Below, one piece after another: positions 8,632-17,122 of a DNA stretch of 63,202 bases; the first letter of the stretch is position 1, and each line of letters begins with the position of its first letter. The position numbers and the translations under genes were made by a program. Below the pieces are notes generated by a model, which had not been told where the DNA came from, made no database searches, and saw only the letters and a list, made by a program, of their open reading frames with translations. The DNA is from Actinacidiphila acidipaludis (lineage in GTDB: Bacteria; Actinomycetota; Actinomycetes; Streptomycetales; Streptomycetaceae), in assembly GCF_019890725.1 (NCBI RefSeq), contig NZ_JAINZZ010000046.1, forward strand, positions 1 to 63,202, written 5' to 3'.

Positions 8632-8803
8632 CCGGACAGCCTAGGCCCTGACCGACCGGTACCGGCCCGCACGCACCACGACCAGGCCCTTCCCGGAACC
8701 GAGGCAGACCGGGCCGAACCGGCCAAGACCTGACCGGCCCCCGGGCCGCACCGGATACCCCGCCACACATCCGCGGGGCCCGTCCCCCATCAGCCCGGCC
8801 ATC

Positions 8804-10210
8804 TCACGCGGCGACCTCGGCCGCCAGCCGGCCCATCCGTATCGCCGTCAGCAGCTCCGCGTGGTCGGCCTCGGTGCGATCGGCGTAGGCAACCGCGAAG
8901 GCCGCGAACGCCGTGTCCAGCTCCTCGCTCTTGCCGCAGTAGCCGGCGATCAGCCGCGGGTCGGCACTGTGGGCGTGCGCACGGGCGAGCAGGGCTCCGG
9001 TCATCCGCCCGTAGTCGTCCAGCAGATCGGGAGCCAGAACGGACGGGTCGACGCTGCCCTTGCGGTTGCGGAACTGCCGGACCTGGAAAGGAAGGCCGTC
9101 GACGTCGGTCCATCCCAGCAGCGCGTCGCTGACCACCTGCATCCGCTGCTGGCCGAGCACGATGCGGCGGCCCTCGTGAGCCGGATGTTCCACGTGAAAC
9201 CCCGCCTTGGCCACATACGGCACCAGCGCCGACGCCCGCGCCTCCTTGACCTGCAGCACCAGCGGCTCGCCGTGATGGTCCAGCAGCAGGACCACATACG
9301 AGCGGGTGCCGACGCTGCCGGTGCCGACGACGCGGAAAGCCACGTCCTGCACGGCGTACCGGGCCAGCAGCGGCAGCCGGTCCTCGCCGACGGTCGTCAG
9401 GTAGCCGCCGAGTGCCGCCACAACCGCGGCCGCCTCGGCGTCCCCGACCCGCCGCAGCACCGGGGGAGCGTCGGTGAACCGCCGGCCGCCGCCCTCGACC
9501 GGCTCGGTCGCCCGGGCCGCGAACCTCGCGCTGGTGTTGCGCCGGGCCTTGGCCGACACCTTCTCCAGGGTGCCGGCCAGATCCCGGGCGTCGGCGTGGG
9601 TGACGAGGGCTTCGTCCGCGATGGCGTTCCAGGCGTCGAGCACCGGGAGGCGGGTCAGCAGCCGCATCGTCGACCGGTAGGCGCCGACCGCGTCGTAGGC
9701 GGCCGCGCGGCAGACGTCCTCCGCCGCGCCCGCCTCACGCCCGGCCAGCACCAGCGAGACCACCAGCCGCTTGAGGTCCCACTCCCACGGGCCGTGCACG
9801 GTCTCGTCGAAGTCGTTGATGTCCATCGCCAGGCCACCGCGGGCATCCCCGTACAGACCGAAGTTGGCGGCGTGCGCGTCGCCGCAGATCTGGGCGCCGA
9901 TGCCGGTCACGGGAGCGTCGGCCAGGTCCGCGGCCATCAGCCCGGCCGAACCCCGCAGGAACGCGAACGGGCCGGCTGCCATCCGGCCGACCCGCAGCGG
10001 CACCAACTCCGGTATCCGTCCGGAGTTGGACTCCTCGACCGCCGCCACTGCAACGGAGGTGCCGTTGCGCCGCTCCCGCCACGTCCAGTGCGCGGCCGTG
10101 CCATGGGCGGCTCGCGGCAGCCGCCGGCGCAGGGCCTTCCCCGTCTGCTTGGCCGTCGATGCGTGTGGCCAGGCGGCGAATCCCGCCACATGAGGCACGC
10201 GTGCACCCAT
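8804..10210 (-). CDS. DUF2252-family protein (phosphotransferase-like fold)
   Basis: 468 residues. The family signature is ICGDAHAANFGLYGD followed by LAMDINDFDET, which resembles the catalytic and metal-binding loops of aminoglycoside-phosphotransferase/kinase-fold enzymes; activity of DUF2252 proteins is not established. Further conserved blocks are WEWDLKRLVVSLVLAG, VVGTGSVGTRSYVVLL and QVKEARAS. The start is ATG 10210 with GGGGGAGG upstream; the same frame stays open far beyond but runs antisense to the SpoIIE gene. A parS-like site lies inside the gene at 9187-9200. Confidence 0.85.
   Translation of the reverse strand: MGARVPHVAGFAAWPHASTAKQTGKALRRRLPRAAHGTAAHWTWRERRNGTSVAVAAVEESNSGRIPELVPLRVGRMAAGPFAFLRGSAGLMAADLADAPVTGIGAQICGDAHAANFGLYGDARGGLAMDINDFDETVHGPWEWDLKRLVVSLVLAGREAGAAEDVCRAAAYDAVGAYRSTMRLLTRLPVLDAWNAIADEALVTHADARDLAGTLEKVSAKARRNTSARFAARATEPVEGGGRRFTDAPPVLRRVGDAEAAAVVAALGGYLTTVGEDRLPLLARYAVQDVAFRVVGTGSVGTRSYVVLLLDHHGEPLVLQVKEARASALVPYVAKAGFHVEHPAHEGRRIVLGQQRMQVVSDALLGWTDVDGLPFQVRQFRNRKGSVDPSVLAPDLLDDYGRMTGALLARAHAHSADPRLIAGYCGKSEELDTAFAAFAVAYADRTEADHAELLTAIRMGRLAAEVAA
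9187..9200. other. parS-like ParB-binding site inside the DUF2252 gene
   Basis: GTTCCACGTGAAAC differs from the consensus parS core GTTTCACGTGAAAC at one position. Single-base variants of this type occur among functional parS sites in Bacillus and Streptomyces, where sites cluster around oriC and may lie within genes. Confidence 0.65.
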
Positions 10211-10363
10211 GGTCACCCTCCCCCTGGGCGGCCGCGTCAGCGGACGCCCCGTCACCGTGCCACCACCGGGGGGCAATCCGGCAATTCGGTCGCCCTCGTC
10301 CGTTATTTCGTGCTTGCCTTGTCTCAGGACCCTACTCAAGCGCCGAACCGCAGGTGCAGGACG

Positions 10364-13300
10364 TTGGACGAGATCACCCGACTTCCCACAGCCCACGACA
10401 CGGACCCTCCTGCAGAGCGTCCCACCAGCTACGAACAGCGCGAACACCGGCAGCCCGACATCACCGGCGGTGAACCCAGGGACGCCGGAGGCACCGGGCA
10501 CCCGCACGACCGCCCCGGCCCGCCGAGCGTCCATGCCCCACCGGCGGACGGCGGGCCCGCCTCCATGGCCAACGGCACGCCTGAGTCGGCCACGCCCGCA
10601 CGGGCCGTGCCCGAGCTGATCACACCCGACCTGACCGTGCCCGGCCTCGGTGCCTCCGGTCCCGGCCGCACCGGCCCGCTCACACCGGAACCGCCCGAGC
10701 CTGATCCCGTCAGCCCGCCGCCACAGCCCGCGCCCAGCACCAGCACCAGCACCAGCACCAGCACCGTTGCAGGGCCCCCTCCCGGCCTCGGCCTCGGTCC
10801 GCCGGCGCCCGACGCCGACCTCCCCGTCCTCTCCCCCGCGCTTCCCGCCGTGCACGCCACCGTTCCGGACCCCGAGGTGGCCGCGCTGCTGCGCCTGGCC
10901 GTGATCTGCGTCGACCCCGACGGGCGGATCTCGTACTGGAACCGCGGCGCCGAGGAACTGTTCGGTCATCGCTGGGAGAACGTGTTCGGCAGCCGGGCGT
11001 CCGGCCTGCTCACCGCCATGCGCTCGCACGGCGGCCCCGGTTCCGGCCGGCCCGTCGCCCCGCACCTGGACACCCTCGACCTGCTGGACGACCTGACCAA
11101 CCCGGCGTGGGCGGGCGCGCTCGCCGCAACCGACCGCGACGGCACCCTGCGGGACGTGCTGTGGTGGACCTACCGCCTGGTCGAGCCGGTCGGCCGCAGC
11201 CTGCTGGCGATCGCCACCCACGCCAAGCCGCTGCGCACCGGCAGCCTGCGGATCGCGCTCGGCGGACGCATGCTTCCGTACACCGCCGAGGGCCCGCAGC
11301 GTCAGGACATCGCGGTCGCCGCCGTGCTCACCAGCGCCGGCGACGCCGACCGCGGCTTCGCGCTGGCGGAACGCCTCCGCGATGTGCTGCCCGGAGCCAG
11401 CGCCGGCCGGCTGGACCGGATCCTGCGCCAACTGGTGCCGCTGGGACTGCCCGCCCTGGACGTGGAGGGGGGCACCCGGCTGCCGGTCGTCCCGCAGGAC
11501 TACGCCAGAAACGTTGCGGCAGCCCGCACCGAGCGCAGCGCACGCCGCGAACTGCTTCCCGGCCCGCGTCCGACCGGCCCCACCGCCATCGGCACCGCCG
11601 CGCAGACCGGCGACCTGACCCGTCCGTCCTCGCTGGTCGCCGTCCCCCCGCCGACGGTCACCGGCGCGGGGCGGAAGGCTCCCGCCGGCACCCAGGACGA
11701 CCTGCCGGCGTCCGCAAGGGCCACGGCCACCCCCCCGCCACACCCGGGCTCCTCTGACCCCGCAACCGCAACGCCCGCCGCCAGCGGCACGGCCCCGACG
11801 GGAACGACCGGAACCGCCCAGCCCCACGGCATCCCCCGCGCCACAACCACCCCCACCGTGGACACGCCCCTGGACGCCGCGGACGCCGCCGCTGCCGCCC
11901 CCCGCGGCACCGCCCTCGACGAGCAACTGGCGCTGCTGCACGACACCGGCGCCCTCGTCGGCTCGACCCTCGACCTGCACACCACCGCGCGCGAGCTCTG
12001 CGGCGTGACGGTGCCGCGGTTCGCCGACGTCGCCGCCGTACTCGTCGTGGACCAGCTCTTCTCCGACGCCGAGCCGCACAAGGACGACCGGCCGTCGGAC
12101 ACCGTCCTGGTCCGCCGGGTGGCGATCGCCGCCGACGCCGGACCGCCCGGGGTCTGGGAGAACGCCCTGCCCGAGGGCGAGTTGCTGTCGCTGGCCACCG
12201 AGGAGATCGTGCCGAGGCTCGGCGAGCCCGTGCTCGTCCCGGTCGTGGACCCGGCGCTGGCCCCCGACATCGCCTTCGACATGGGCGTGCCGGGACTGGC
12301 CGAGCTCCTGCCGGGCCACTCGCTGATCGTGGCGCCGCTGACCGCGCGCGGCACCGTGCTCGGCCGGGTGTGCTTCCTGCGCGGCCCCGACCGCCGGCCC
12401 TTCGACGTGCGCGACGCGGCGACGGCGGCCGAGGTGGTGGCCCGCGGCGCGGTGCACATCGACAACGCGCGGCTGCACCGCCAGGAGTCACGCGCCGCCG
12501 CCACCCTGCAGCGCTCGATGATGCCGACCCGTCCGCCGCGCCTGCCCGGTGTCCGCATCGCCCACCACTACATGCCGGGCGACCGGCAGGCCCAGGTCGG
12601 CGGCGACTGGTTCGACGCGATCCAGCTGCCCGGCGGCCGCGTGGCGCTGATCGTCGGCGACGTGATGGGGCACGGGCTCCAGGCGGCGGCCGTCATGGGC
12701 CAGTTCCGCACCGCCGTGATCACCATGGCGGCGCTCGACCTGCCGCCCGCCCAGCTCCTGCGCCACCTGGACAACCTGGCCCACCGCCTGGGCACCGAGC
12801 ACCTGGCCACCTGCGTCTACGCCGTCTACGACCCGATCCTGCGGACCCTGACGCTGGCCAACGCCGGGCACATCCCGCCGGTGCTCGCCGGTTACGACGG
12901 GCGCAGTGAGCTGCTGCAGATCCCCGGCGGCGCGCCGATCGGGGTCGGCGGGGTGCCGTTCGAGACGGTGGAGATCCCGGTACCCGACGGCAGCTGGCTG
13001 GTGCTGTGCACCGACGGCCTGGTCGAGGTGCGCGGGCAGGGCATAGACGCCGGGCTGGCCGCCTTGTGCGCCAACGTGATCGAACCCCAGCAGACACCCG
13101 AGGACGTGTGCGGGCAGATCCTCGCCCGGGTGCACACCGAGGACCGCAGGGACGACGTCGCGCTGCTCGTCGCCCGGTTCGAGGGGATCGCGCCGGACGA
13201 CGTGGTGAGCTGGCGTCTGCGCCTGGACCTGGCGGAGGTGGCCGCGGCCCGCCGGCTGACCCGCCGCCAGCTCGCCGCCTGGGGCCTGGAACGCCTGGGC

Positions 13301-13567
13301 GAGACGGCGGAGTTGCTGGTGAGCGAGCTGGTGACCAACGCGATCCGGGCCGCCTCGTACGAGGTGGAGCTGCGCCTGATGCGGGTCGGCAAGCTGCTGG
13401 TCGAGGTGAGCGACGACAACCACAACCTGCCGCAGTTGCAGCGCGCGGACGCCGACGACGAGGAGGGGCGCGGTCTGGCACTGGTGTCGCACCTGTCGCG
13501 GCGCTGGGGGACCAGCCGCAAGGCGGTCGGCAAGGTCGTGTGGTTCGAGCTCCCGCTCCCGCCCTGA
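10364..13567 (+). CDS. PAS-GAF-SpoIIE phosphatase-HATPase multidomain regulator
   Basis: About 1067 residues. Order: a Pro/Thr-rich ~165-residue N-terminus with (Ser-Thr)5 encoded by AGCACC repeats near 10738-10765; a PAS domain (LLRLAVICVDPDGRISYWNRGAEELFG); a Pro/Ala-rich linker; a GAF domain (LALLHDTGALVGSTLDLHTTARELC); a PP2C SpoIIE/RsbU phosphatase with metal ligands in GGDWFDA, VGDVMGHG, CTDGLVE and RRDDVALLV; and a RsbW-like HATPase (LLVSELVTNAIRAA). Such proteins act on anti-sigma and anti-anti-sigma partners. The start is uncertain: TTG 10364 is preceded by AGGTG at 7 bases, the alternative ATG 10565 has no ribosome site. It is divergent from DUF2252. Confidence 0.85.
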   Translation: MDEITRLPTAHDTDPPAERPTSYEQREHRQPDITGGEPRDAGGTGHPHDRPGPPSVHAPPADGGPASMANGTPESATPARAVPELITPDLTVPGLGASGPGRTGPLTPEPPEPDPVSPPPQPAPSTSTSTSTSTVAGPPPGLGLGPPAPDADLPVLSPALPAVHATVPDPEVAALLRLAVICVDPDGRISYWNRGAEELFGHRWENVFGSRASGLLTAMRSHGGPGSGRPVAPHLDTLDLLDDLTNPAWAGALAATDRDGTLRDVLWWTYRLVEPVGRSLLAIATHAKPLRTGSLRIALGGRMLPYTAEGPQRQDIAVAAVLTSAGDADRGFALAERLRDVLPGASAGRLDRILRQLVPLGLPALDVEGGTRLPVVPQDYARNVAAARTERSARRELLPGPRPTGPTAIGTAAQTGDLTRPSSLVAVPPPTVTGAGRKAPAGTQDDLPASARATATPPPHPGSSDPATATPAASGTAPTGTTGTAQPHGIPRATTTPTVDTPLDAADAAAAAPRGTALDEQLALLHDTGALVGSTLDLHTTARELCGVTVPRFADVAAVLVVDQLFSDAEPHKDDRPSDTVLVRRVAIAADAGPPGVWENALPEGELLSLATEEIVPRLGEPVLVPVVDPALAPDIAFDMGVPGLAELLPGHSLIVAPLTARGTVLGRVCFLRGPDRRPFDVRDAATAAEVVARGAVHIDNARLHRQESRAAATLQRSMMPTRPPRLPGVRIAHHYMPGDRQAQVGGDWFDAIQLPGGRVALIVGDVMGHGLQAAAVMGQFRTAVITMAALDLPPAQLLRHLDNLAHRLGTEHLATCVYAVYDPILRTLTLANAGHIPPVLAGYDGRSELLQIPGGAPIGVGGVPFETVEIPVPDGSWLVLCTDGLVEVRGQGIDAGLAALCANVIEPQQTPEDVCGQILARVHTEDRRDDVALLVARFEGIAPDDVVSWRLRLDLAEVAAARRLTRRQLAAWGLERLGETAELLVSELVTNAIRAASYEVELRLMRVGKLLVEVSDDNHNLPQLQRADADDEEGRGLALVSHLSRRWGTSRKAVGKVVWFELPLPP

Positions 13568-13571
13568 TATC

Positions 13572-13586
13572 GTTGTACTATACAAC
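13572..13586. promoter_or_regulatory. Inverted repeat GTTGTA-N3-TACAAC, likely MarR operator
   Basis: A perfect 6-bp inverted repeat with a 3-bp centre sits 50 bases before the marR start, and its right arm contains a TATACA-like -10. This geometry fits autorepression by the MarR-type protein encoded next. Confidence 0.6.
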
Positions 13587-13636
13587 TCTCGGGATCCCGC
13601 CAGGGGATCGCAGGTCGAGAGGCGGGAGCAGCAGCG

Positions 13637-14080
13637 ATGTCCGCACGGGATGCGCGGGACGTGGCGCTGGAGACGATCCAGCGTGAACTCACGGCGGTCG
13701 CCCGCCGGGCGCGCGCGACCGCCGCGCAGATGCACCCGGAGCTGTCGCTGGTCGCGTACACGATCCTTGCGCACATCGAGGAGCAGCAGGGCTGCCGGGC
13801 GACCGACCTGGCCGCGCACTACCTGCTCGACAAGTCCACCGTCAGCCGCCAGGTGGCCGCGCTGGAGCGGCTCGGGCTGATCGAGCGGCGGGTCGACCCG
13901 TCGGACCACCGGGTTCAGGTGCTGCACCTGGCGCGCCACGGCAACGAGATCCTGGCCACCGCGCGGGCCAGCCGGCGCGAGACCTTCGAGGCGCGACTGC
14001 GGGACTGGGACCGGGAGGACCTGACGCGGTTCGCCGCCGATCTCGTGCGCTACAACGTGGACGCGGCCTCGCACCCCTGA
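13637..14080 (+). CDS. MarR-family transcriptional regulator
   Basis: 147 residues with the winged-helix layout of MarR proteins: YTILAHIEEQQGCRATDLAAHYLLDKSTVSRQVAALERLGLIERRVDPSDHRVQVLHLARHG. The recognition helix is DKSTVSRQVAALE and the wing is ERRVDPSDHRVQVLHL. It stands alone between the SpoIIE gene and a convergent HxlR gene, so its only visible target is its own promoter palindrome. The ligand is unknown. Confidence 0.88.
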   Translation: MSARDARDVALETIQRELTAVARRARATAAQMHPELSLVAYTILAHIEEQQGCRATDLAAHYLLDKSTVSRQVAALERLGLIERRVDPSDHRVQVLHLARHGNEILATARASRRETFEARLRDWDREDLTRFAADLVRYNVDAASHP

Positions 14081-14132
14081 GAACGCCGGTGCAACCCCCG
14101 CCGGTGCAGCCCCGCCGGTGCCGCGCCGCAAC

Positions 14133-14200
14133 CGAGCTCAGGCCGCGTCCGGGCTCAGGCCACGCCCGAGCTCAGGCAGAGCCCGGACTCAGGCCGCGCC
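14133..14200. repeat. Four imperfect 17-bp tandem repeats between marR and the HxlR gene
   Basis: Units starting at 14133, 14150, 14167 and 14184 follow the pattern CGRRCTCAGGCMGMGYC. The last unit overlaps the HxlR stop codon, so the array begins in the gene and runs on downstream. A second set of three GCCGGTGCA-type repeats precedes it at about 14085-14122. The array lies between convergent genes. Confidence 0.7.
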
Positions 14201-14617
14201 GTCGCAGGGCTCGGGCCCGAGGCTCTCGGTCGTGACGAGACCGGCCGCCTCGCACGCCTCGACGCACCCGCCGCCGCCCGGCAGGTACTCCTCGGCCCAC
14301 TTCCCCAGTTCGTGCAGAGCCGGGCGGATCGCCCGCCCCGCCTCGGTGAGCCCGTAGCTCACCCGCAGCGGCGGGCCGGGATCCACCTCGCGCACCACCA
14401 GGCCGGCGTCGACGAGTTCGGACAGCCGATCGGAGAGCATGCGTTCGCTGATCTTCGGCAGGGCGCGGCGCACCTCGGCGAAGTACGCGGGCCGATGGGT
14501 GAGCACGGCGACGATCAGACCGGTCCACCGTTTGCCGAACAGCTCGAAGACGCGGGTGAGCGCCACGTCGACCCCGACGCAGGCGACGTTCTGCTCCGCA
14601 TGCTGTCCCCGTCCCAT
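14189..14617 (-). CDS. HxlR-family transcriptional regulator (YodB-like)
   Basis: About 142 residues. The winged helix is ACVGVDVALTRVFELFGKRWTGLIVAVLTHRPAYFAEVRRALPKISERMLSDRLSELVDAGLVVREVD. A Cys near residue 12 just before the first helix occupies the place of the redox-sensing Cys of YodB/HypR-type HxlR proteins, which repress azoreductases and respond to quinones or diamide. The divergent neighbour is an azoreductase, which supports that role. Start ATG 14617 is chosen over GTG 14638; neither has a clear ribosome site. Confidence 0.85.
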   Translation of the reverse strand: MGRGQHAEQNVACVGVDVALTRVFELFGKRWTGLIVAVLTHRPAYFAEVRRALPKISERMLSDRLSELVDAGLVVREVDPGPPLRVSYGLTEAGRAIRPALHELGKWAEEYLPGGGGCVEACEAAGLVTTESLGPEPCDGAA

Positions 14618-14662
14618 GCACACAGGGTACCCCGCCACGGGAGAGCAGGTGCAGAAAAGTAA

Positions 14663-14685
14663 GTAGCTGTGTTATCAATAGCTAC
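14663..14685. promoter_or_regulatory. Inverted repeat GTAGCT-N11-AGCTAC in the HxlR/azoR divergent promoter
   Basis: Two perfect 6-bp arms are spaced by an A/T-rich 11-bp centre, about midway between the two divergent genes. Position and symmetry suit the HxlR dimer. A second, uninterrupted 14-bp palindrome lies at 14708-14721. Confidence 0.5.
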
Positions 14686-14707
14686 GTACGAAGTCGCGGC
14701 ACCTCTG

Positions 14708-14721
14708 ACGTCGTACGACGT
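14708..14721. promoter_or_regulatory. 14-bp perfect palindrome upstream of azoR
   Basis: ACGTCGTACGACGT equals its own reverse complement and lies ~50 bases before the azoR ATG. It may be a second operator for the HxlR protein or for another regulator. Confidence 0.4.
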
Positions 14722-14769
14722 GTTTTCGGCATGCCGCGAACCCCTTCTGACACAGCGAATGAGGCTCCC

Positions 14770-15417
14770 ATGGCCACGCTTCTGCACCTCGATTCCTCCG
14801 CGTTCCACGAGCCCTCGGTCTCGCGCGAGGTCACCGCGATCTTCCGCAAGGAGTGGGAGGACCGGCACCCCGGCGGCACGGTGATCTACCGCGATCTGGC
14901 GAAGGAACCGCTGCCCCACCTGACCGCCGACGGCATCGTCTCGGCGCTGGCCCCCGTGGACTCGCACACGCCCGAGCAGGCCGCGGCGGCCGCGCTGCGG
15001 TCCGAGCTGGCCGACGAGCTGGAGCGGGCCGACGCGGTCCTGATCGGCACGCCGATGTACAACTTCACGATCCCCTCCACGCTCAAGGCGTGGCTCGACC
15101 AGGTGATCATCGTCGGCCGGACGGCGGGCGAGGGAGGCTCGGTGGCGGGCAAGCCCACCACGGTGGTCGCCGCACGCGGGGGCGGCTACGGCCCGGGCAC
15201 CCCGCGGGAGAGCTTCGAGTTCGTCACGACGTACCTGGAGAAGGTGCTCACCGGGATGCTCTCGCTCGACGTGGACTTCATCATCCCCGAGCTCACGCTG
15301 GCCAAGTCCCAGCCGCAGATGGCCCCGCTGATCGACGCGGCCGAGGCCTCGCGCGCACAGGCCGAGCAGGACGCGGTCCAGAAGGCCAAGACGCTGGCGG
15401 AGCGGTTCGCCGCCTGA
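14770..15417 (+). CDS. azoR: FMN-dependent NADH azoreductase
   Basis: 215 residues with a flavodoxin-like fold. The start ATLLHLDSSAFHEPSVSREV corresponds to the FMN-phosphate loop and GTPMYNFTIPSTLKAWLDQVI is the azoreductase signature. These enzymes reduce azo bonds and, more physiologically, quinones by two-electron transfer. Start ATG 14770 has GAGG at the right distance; an upstream in-frame ATG at 14731 lacks one. It is divergent from a YodB-like repressor, so induction by quinone or electrophile stress is expected. Confidence 0.92.
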   Translation: MATLLHLDSSAFHEPSVSREVTAIFRKEWEDRHPGGTVIYRDLAKEPLPHLTADGIVSALAPVDSHTPEQAAAAALRSELADELERADAVLIGTPMYNFTIPSTLKAWLDQVIIVGRTAGEGGSVAGKPTTVVAARGGGYGPGTPRESFEFVTTYLEKVLTGMLSLDVDFIIPELTLAKSQPQMAPLIDAAEASRAQAEQDAVQKAKTLAERFAA

Positions 15418-15512
15418 TCACGGCCCCGCCTGATCACGACCGACACGGCCGGTCACGACGGATCACGACCGGTGACCACCGGCGCGGTCGATCAGGGCCG
15501 GTACAGCACGAA

Positions 15513-15555
15513 GGCCGCGTGCACCGGGCGGTGGAAGCGCCCGGTGCACGCGGCC
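15513..15555. terminator. Bidirectional terminator between azoR and terD
   Basis: An 18-bp perfect stem (15513-15530 pairing with 15538-15555) with a 7-base loop lies between two convergent genes. It is G/C-rich without a T run, as is usual in Streptomyces. Confidence 0.8.
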
Positions 15556-15607
15556 GTACGTGAGCCGGGGGCGGCCTCGCGGCCGCTCCCGGCGGGTGGT
15601 CCGGAGG

Positions 15608-16183
15608 TCAGAGGTTGACGCCGAAGTCCTGCGCGATACCGCGCAGGCCCGAGGCGTAGCCCTGGCCGACGGCCCGGAACTTCCACTCGGCCCCGTTGCG
15701 GTAGAGCTCGCCGAAGACCATGGCGGTCTCCGTCGACGCGTCCTCGGTGAGGTCGTAGCGGGCGATCTCGGTGCCGCCGGCCTGGTTCACCACGCGGATG
15801 AACGCGTTGCGCACCTGGCCGAAGCTCTGCTGCCGGGTCTCACCGTCGTAGATCGAGACCGGGAAGACGATCTTGTCCACGTCGGCGGGGACCGCCGCGA
15901 GGTTCACCTTGATCGCCTCGTCGTCGCCCTCGCCCTCACCGGTGAGGTTGTCGCCCGTGTGCTCGACCGAGCCGTCCGGGCTCTTGAGGTTGTTGAAGAA
16001 GACGAAGTGCTTGTCCGAGACGACCTTGCCCGTCGCGCTCAGGAGCAAAGCGCTCGCGTCCAGGTCGAAGTCCGTGCCGGTGGTCGTGCGGACGTCCCAG
16101 CCCAGGCCGACGGTGACCGCCGTGAGACCGGGGGCCTCCTTCGTCAGCGAGACATTGCCGCCCTTGGAAAGGCTGACACCCAT
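15608..16183 (-). CDS. terD: TerD-family stress protein
   Basis: 191 residues, full-length TerD domain: MGVSLSKGGNVSLTKEAPGLTAVTVGLGWDVR, TDFDLDASALLL, SVEHTGDNLTGEGEGDDEAIKVNL, then GEWKFRAVGQGYASGL-like C-terminus (here AEWKFRAVGQGYASGL). TerD proteins bind Ca2+ through acidic residues and belong to tellurite and membrane-stress responses; Streptomyces genomes hold many paralogues. ATG 16183 follows AGGGAG. It is a single gene with no ter partners alongside. Confidence 0.93.
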   Translation of the reverse strand: MGVSLSKGGNVSLTKEAPGLTAVTVGLGWDVRTTTGTDFDLDASALLLSATGKVVSDKHFVFFNNLKSPDGSVEHTGDNLTGEGEGDDEAIKVNLAAVPADVDKIVFPVSIYDGETRQQSFGQVRNAFIRVVNQAGGTEIARYDLTEDASTETAMVFGELYRNGAEWKFRAVGQGYASGLRGIAQDFGVNL

Positions 16184-16309
16184 CGTGGATCTCCCTGCTC
16201 GGTACGGCGCGGGCCACACCGCTTGACGATTCCTTTGCCCAATGGCTCCAACGGACACCACACTGCCCCGGTTCCCGTCCACGTGCCACCGACTCGCCCA
16301 GGCGGAATG

Positions 16310-16843
16310 TCAGCTCGCCGCTTCTTGCGCCGCAGCGATCTGCCCGGCCGCCCAGCGGGCCCACTCCTCCTGCAGCGCCGCCAGCCGCAGCCCGTACTCC
16401 AGGGCGAGCCGGCCGTGCACCGAGAGGGCGTTGGCCCCCGGGTCGACGGTGGGCTCCAACTCCCTCAGGGCGGCTGCCTCCTGAGCCGCCCGCGTCGCCT
16501 CGACGGCGAGGAAGGCGGTGGCCTCGTCGGGGGTGAGCAGGCCGAGGAAGAACACGCGGAGCAGCGTCTCGCTGCGCCGCACGCGTTCGGGTTCCGTCTC
16601 GACGAGCCAGTGCCGCAGCTCGGCCCGGCCGGCCGCGGTGACGGCGTACTCCTTGCGGCCGCGCGGACCCTCGGCGGACACCGTCAGCAGGCCGGCCGCG
16701 GAAAGCTTGCCGAGCTCCCCGTAGACCTGGCTCTGGGTGGCGGGCCAGACGTTGGATAGGGAGCTCTCGAACAGCTTCATCAGGTCGTAGCCACTGGCCG
16801 GGTGCTCCGAGAGCAGGCCCAGGACCGCATGTCGAAGACTCAT
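16310..16843 (-). CDS. PadR-family transcriptional regulator
   Basis: 177 residues. The N-terminal winged helix reads LRHAVLGLLSEHPASGYDLMKLFESSLSNVWPATQSQVYGELGKLSAAGLLTVSAEGPRGRKEYAVT, diagnostic of PadR. The C-terminal half is the helical Vir-type dimerisation domain (LRVFFLGLLTPDEATAFLAVE ... LALEYGLRLAALQEEWARWA). ATG 16843 is chosen as the start of the conserved domain. An inverted repeat just upstream (16867-16878) is the likely autoregulatory site. Confidence 0.9.
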   Translation of the reverse strand: MSLRHAVLGLLSEHPASGYDLMKLFESSLSNVWPATQSQVYGELGKLSAAGLLTVSAEGPRGRKEYAVTAAGRAELRHWLVETEPERVRRSETLLRVFFLGLLTPDEATAFLAVEATRAAQEAAALRELEPTVDPGANALSVHGRLALEYGLRLAALQEEWARWAAGQIAAAQEAAS

Positions 16844-16866
16844 GCCGACCAGCCTACCTTCCACCC

Positions 16867-16878
16867 TTGACAGGTCAA
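16867..16878. promoter_or_regulatory. TTGAC-N2-GTCAA inverted repeat, putative PadR operator
   Basis: A perfect 5-bp inverted repeat with a 2-bp centre, 24 bases before the padR start. It could equally serve in part as a -35 element (TTGACA or TTGACC). Confidence 0.45.
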
Positions 16879-16968
16879 CGAGGGAAGGAAGAGGGAGGGG
16901 GGCGGCGCGCCCGGGAGGAGCTCGCCCCAGGACGCTCACCCGTACGTCTGACGCGCCCGACCTGCCCG

Positions 16969-17036
16969 CCCGTACGCCCGGCGTGCCCGTACGCCCTGCC
17001 CGCCCGTACGCCCGGCGCGCCCGTACGCCCGGACGC
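16969..17036. repeat. Four 17-bp tandem repeats beginning CCCGTACGCCC
   Basis: CCCGTACGCCC recurs at 16969, 16986, 17003 and 17020 with exact 17-bp period; a further isolated CCCGTACG is at 16939. The array occupies the 279-base gap between the PadR gene and the flavin reductase gene, which otherwise shows nothing but G/C-rich sequence. Confidence 0.75.
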
Positions 17037-17122
17037 CCGGCGCGCTCCTCCACACGCCGGGCACGTACGGGCCGTCCGCAGAGCAGAGCACCTGCTTCGG
17101 CGCCCGCCGCGGACAACCCCCC

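Noticed and set aside
8861..13567. A 1568-codon open frame for the SpoIIE protein
   Set aside because: The portion before about 10364 is antisense to the DUF2252 gene, whose motifs and ribosome site are strong. The true start is near 10364.
15608..16183. TerD as a partner of the TerY-like triad at 51.9-55.5 kb
   Set aside because: The genes are 36 kb apart with core genes between; Streptomyces has many dispersed terD copies, so no link can be claimed from this sequence.
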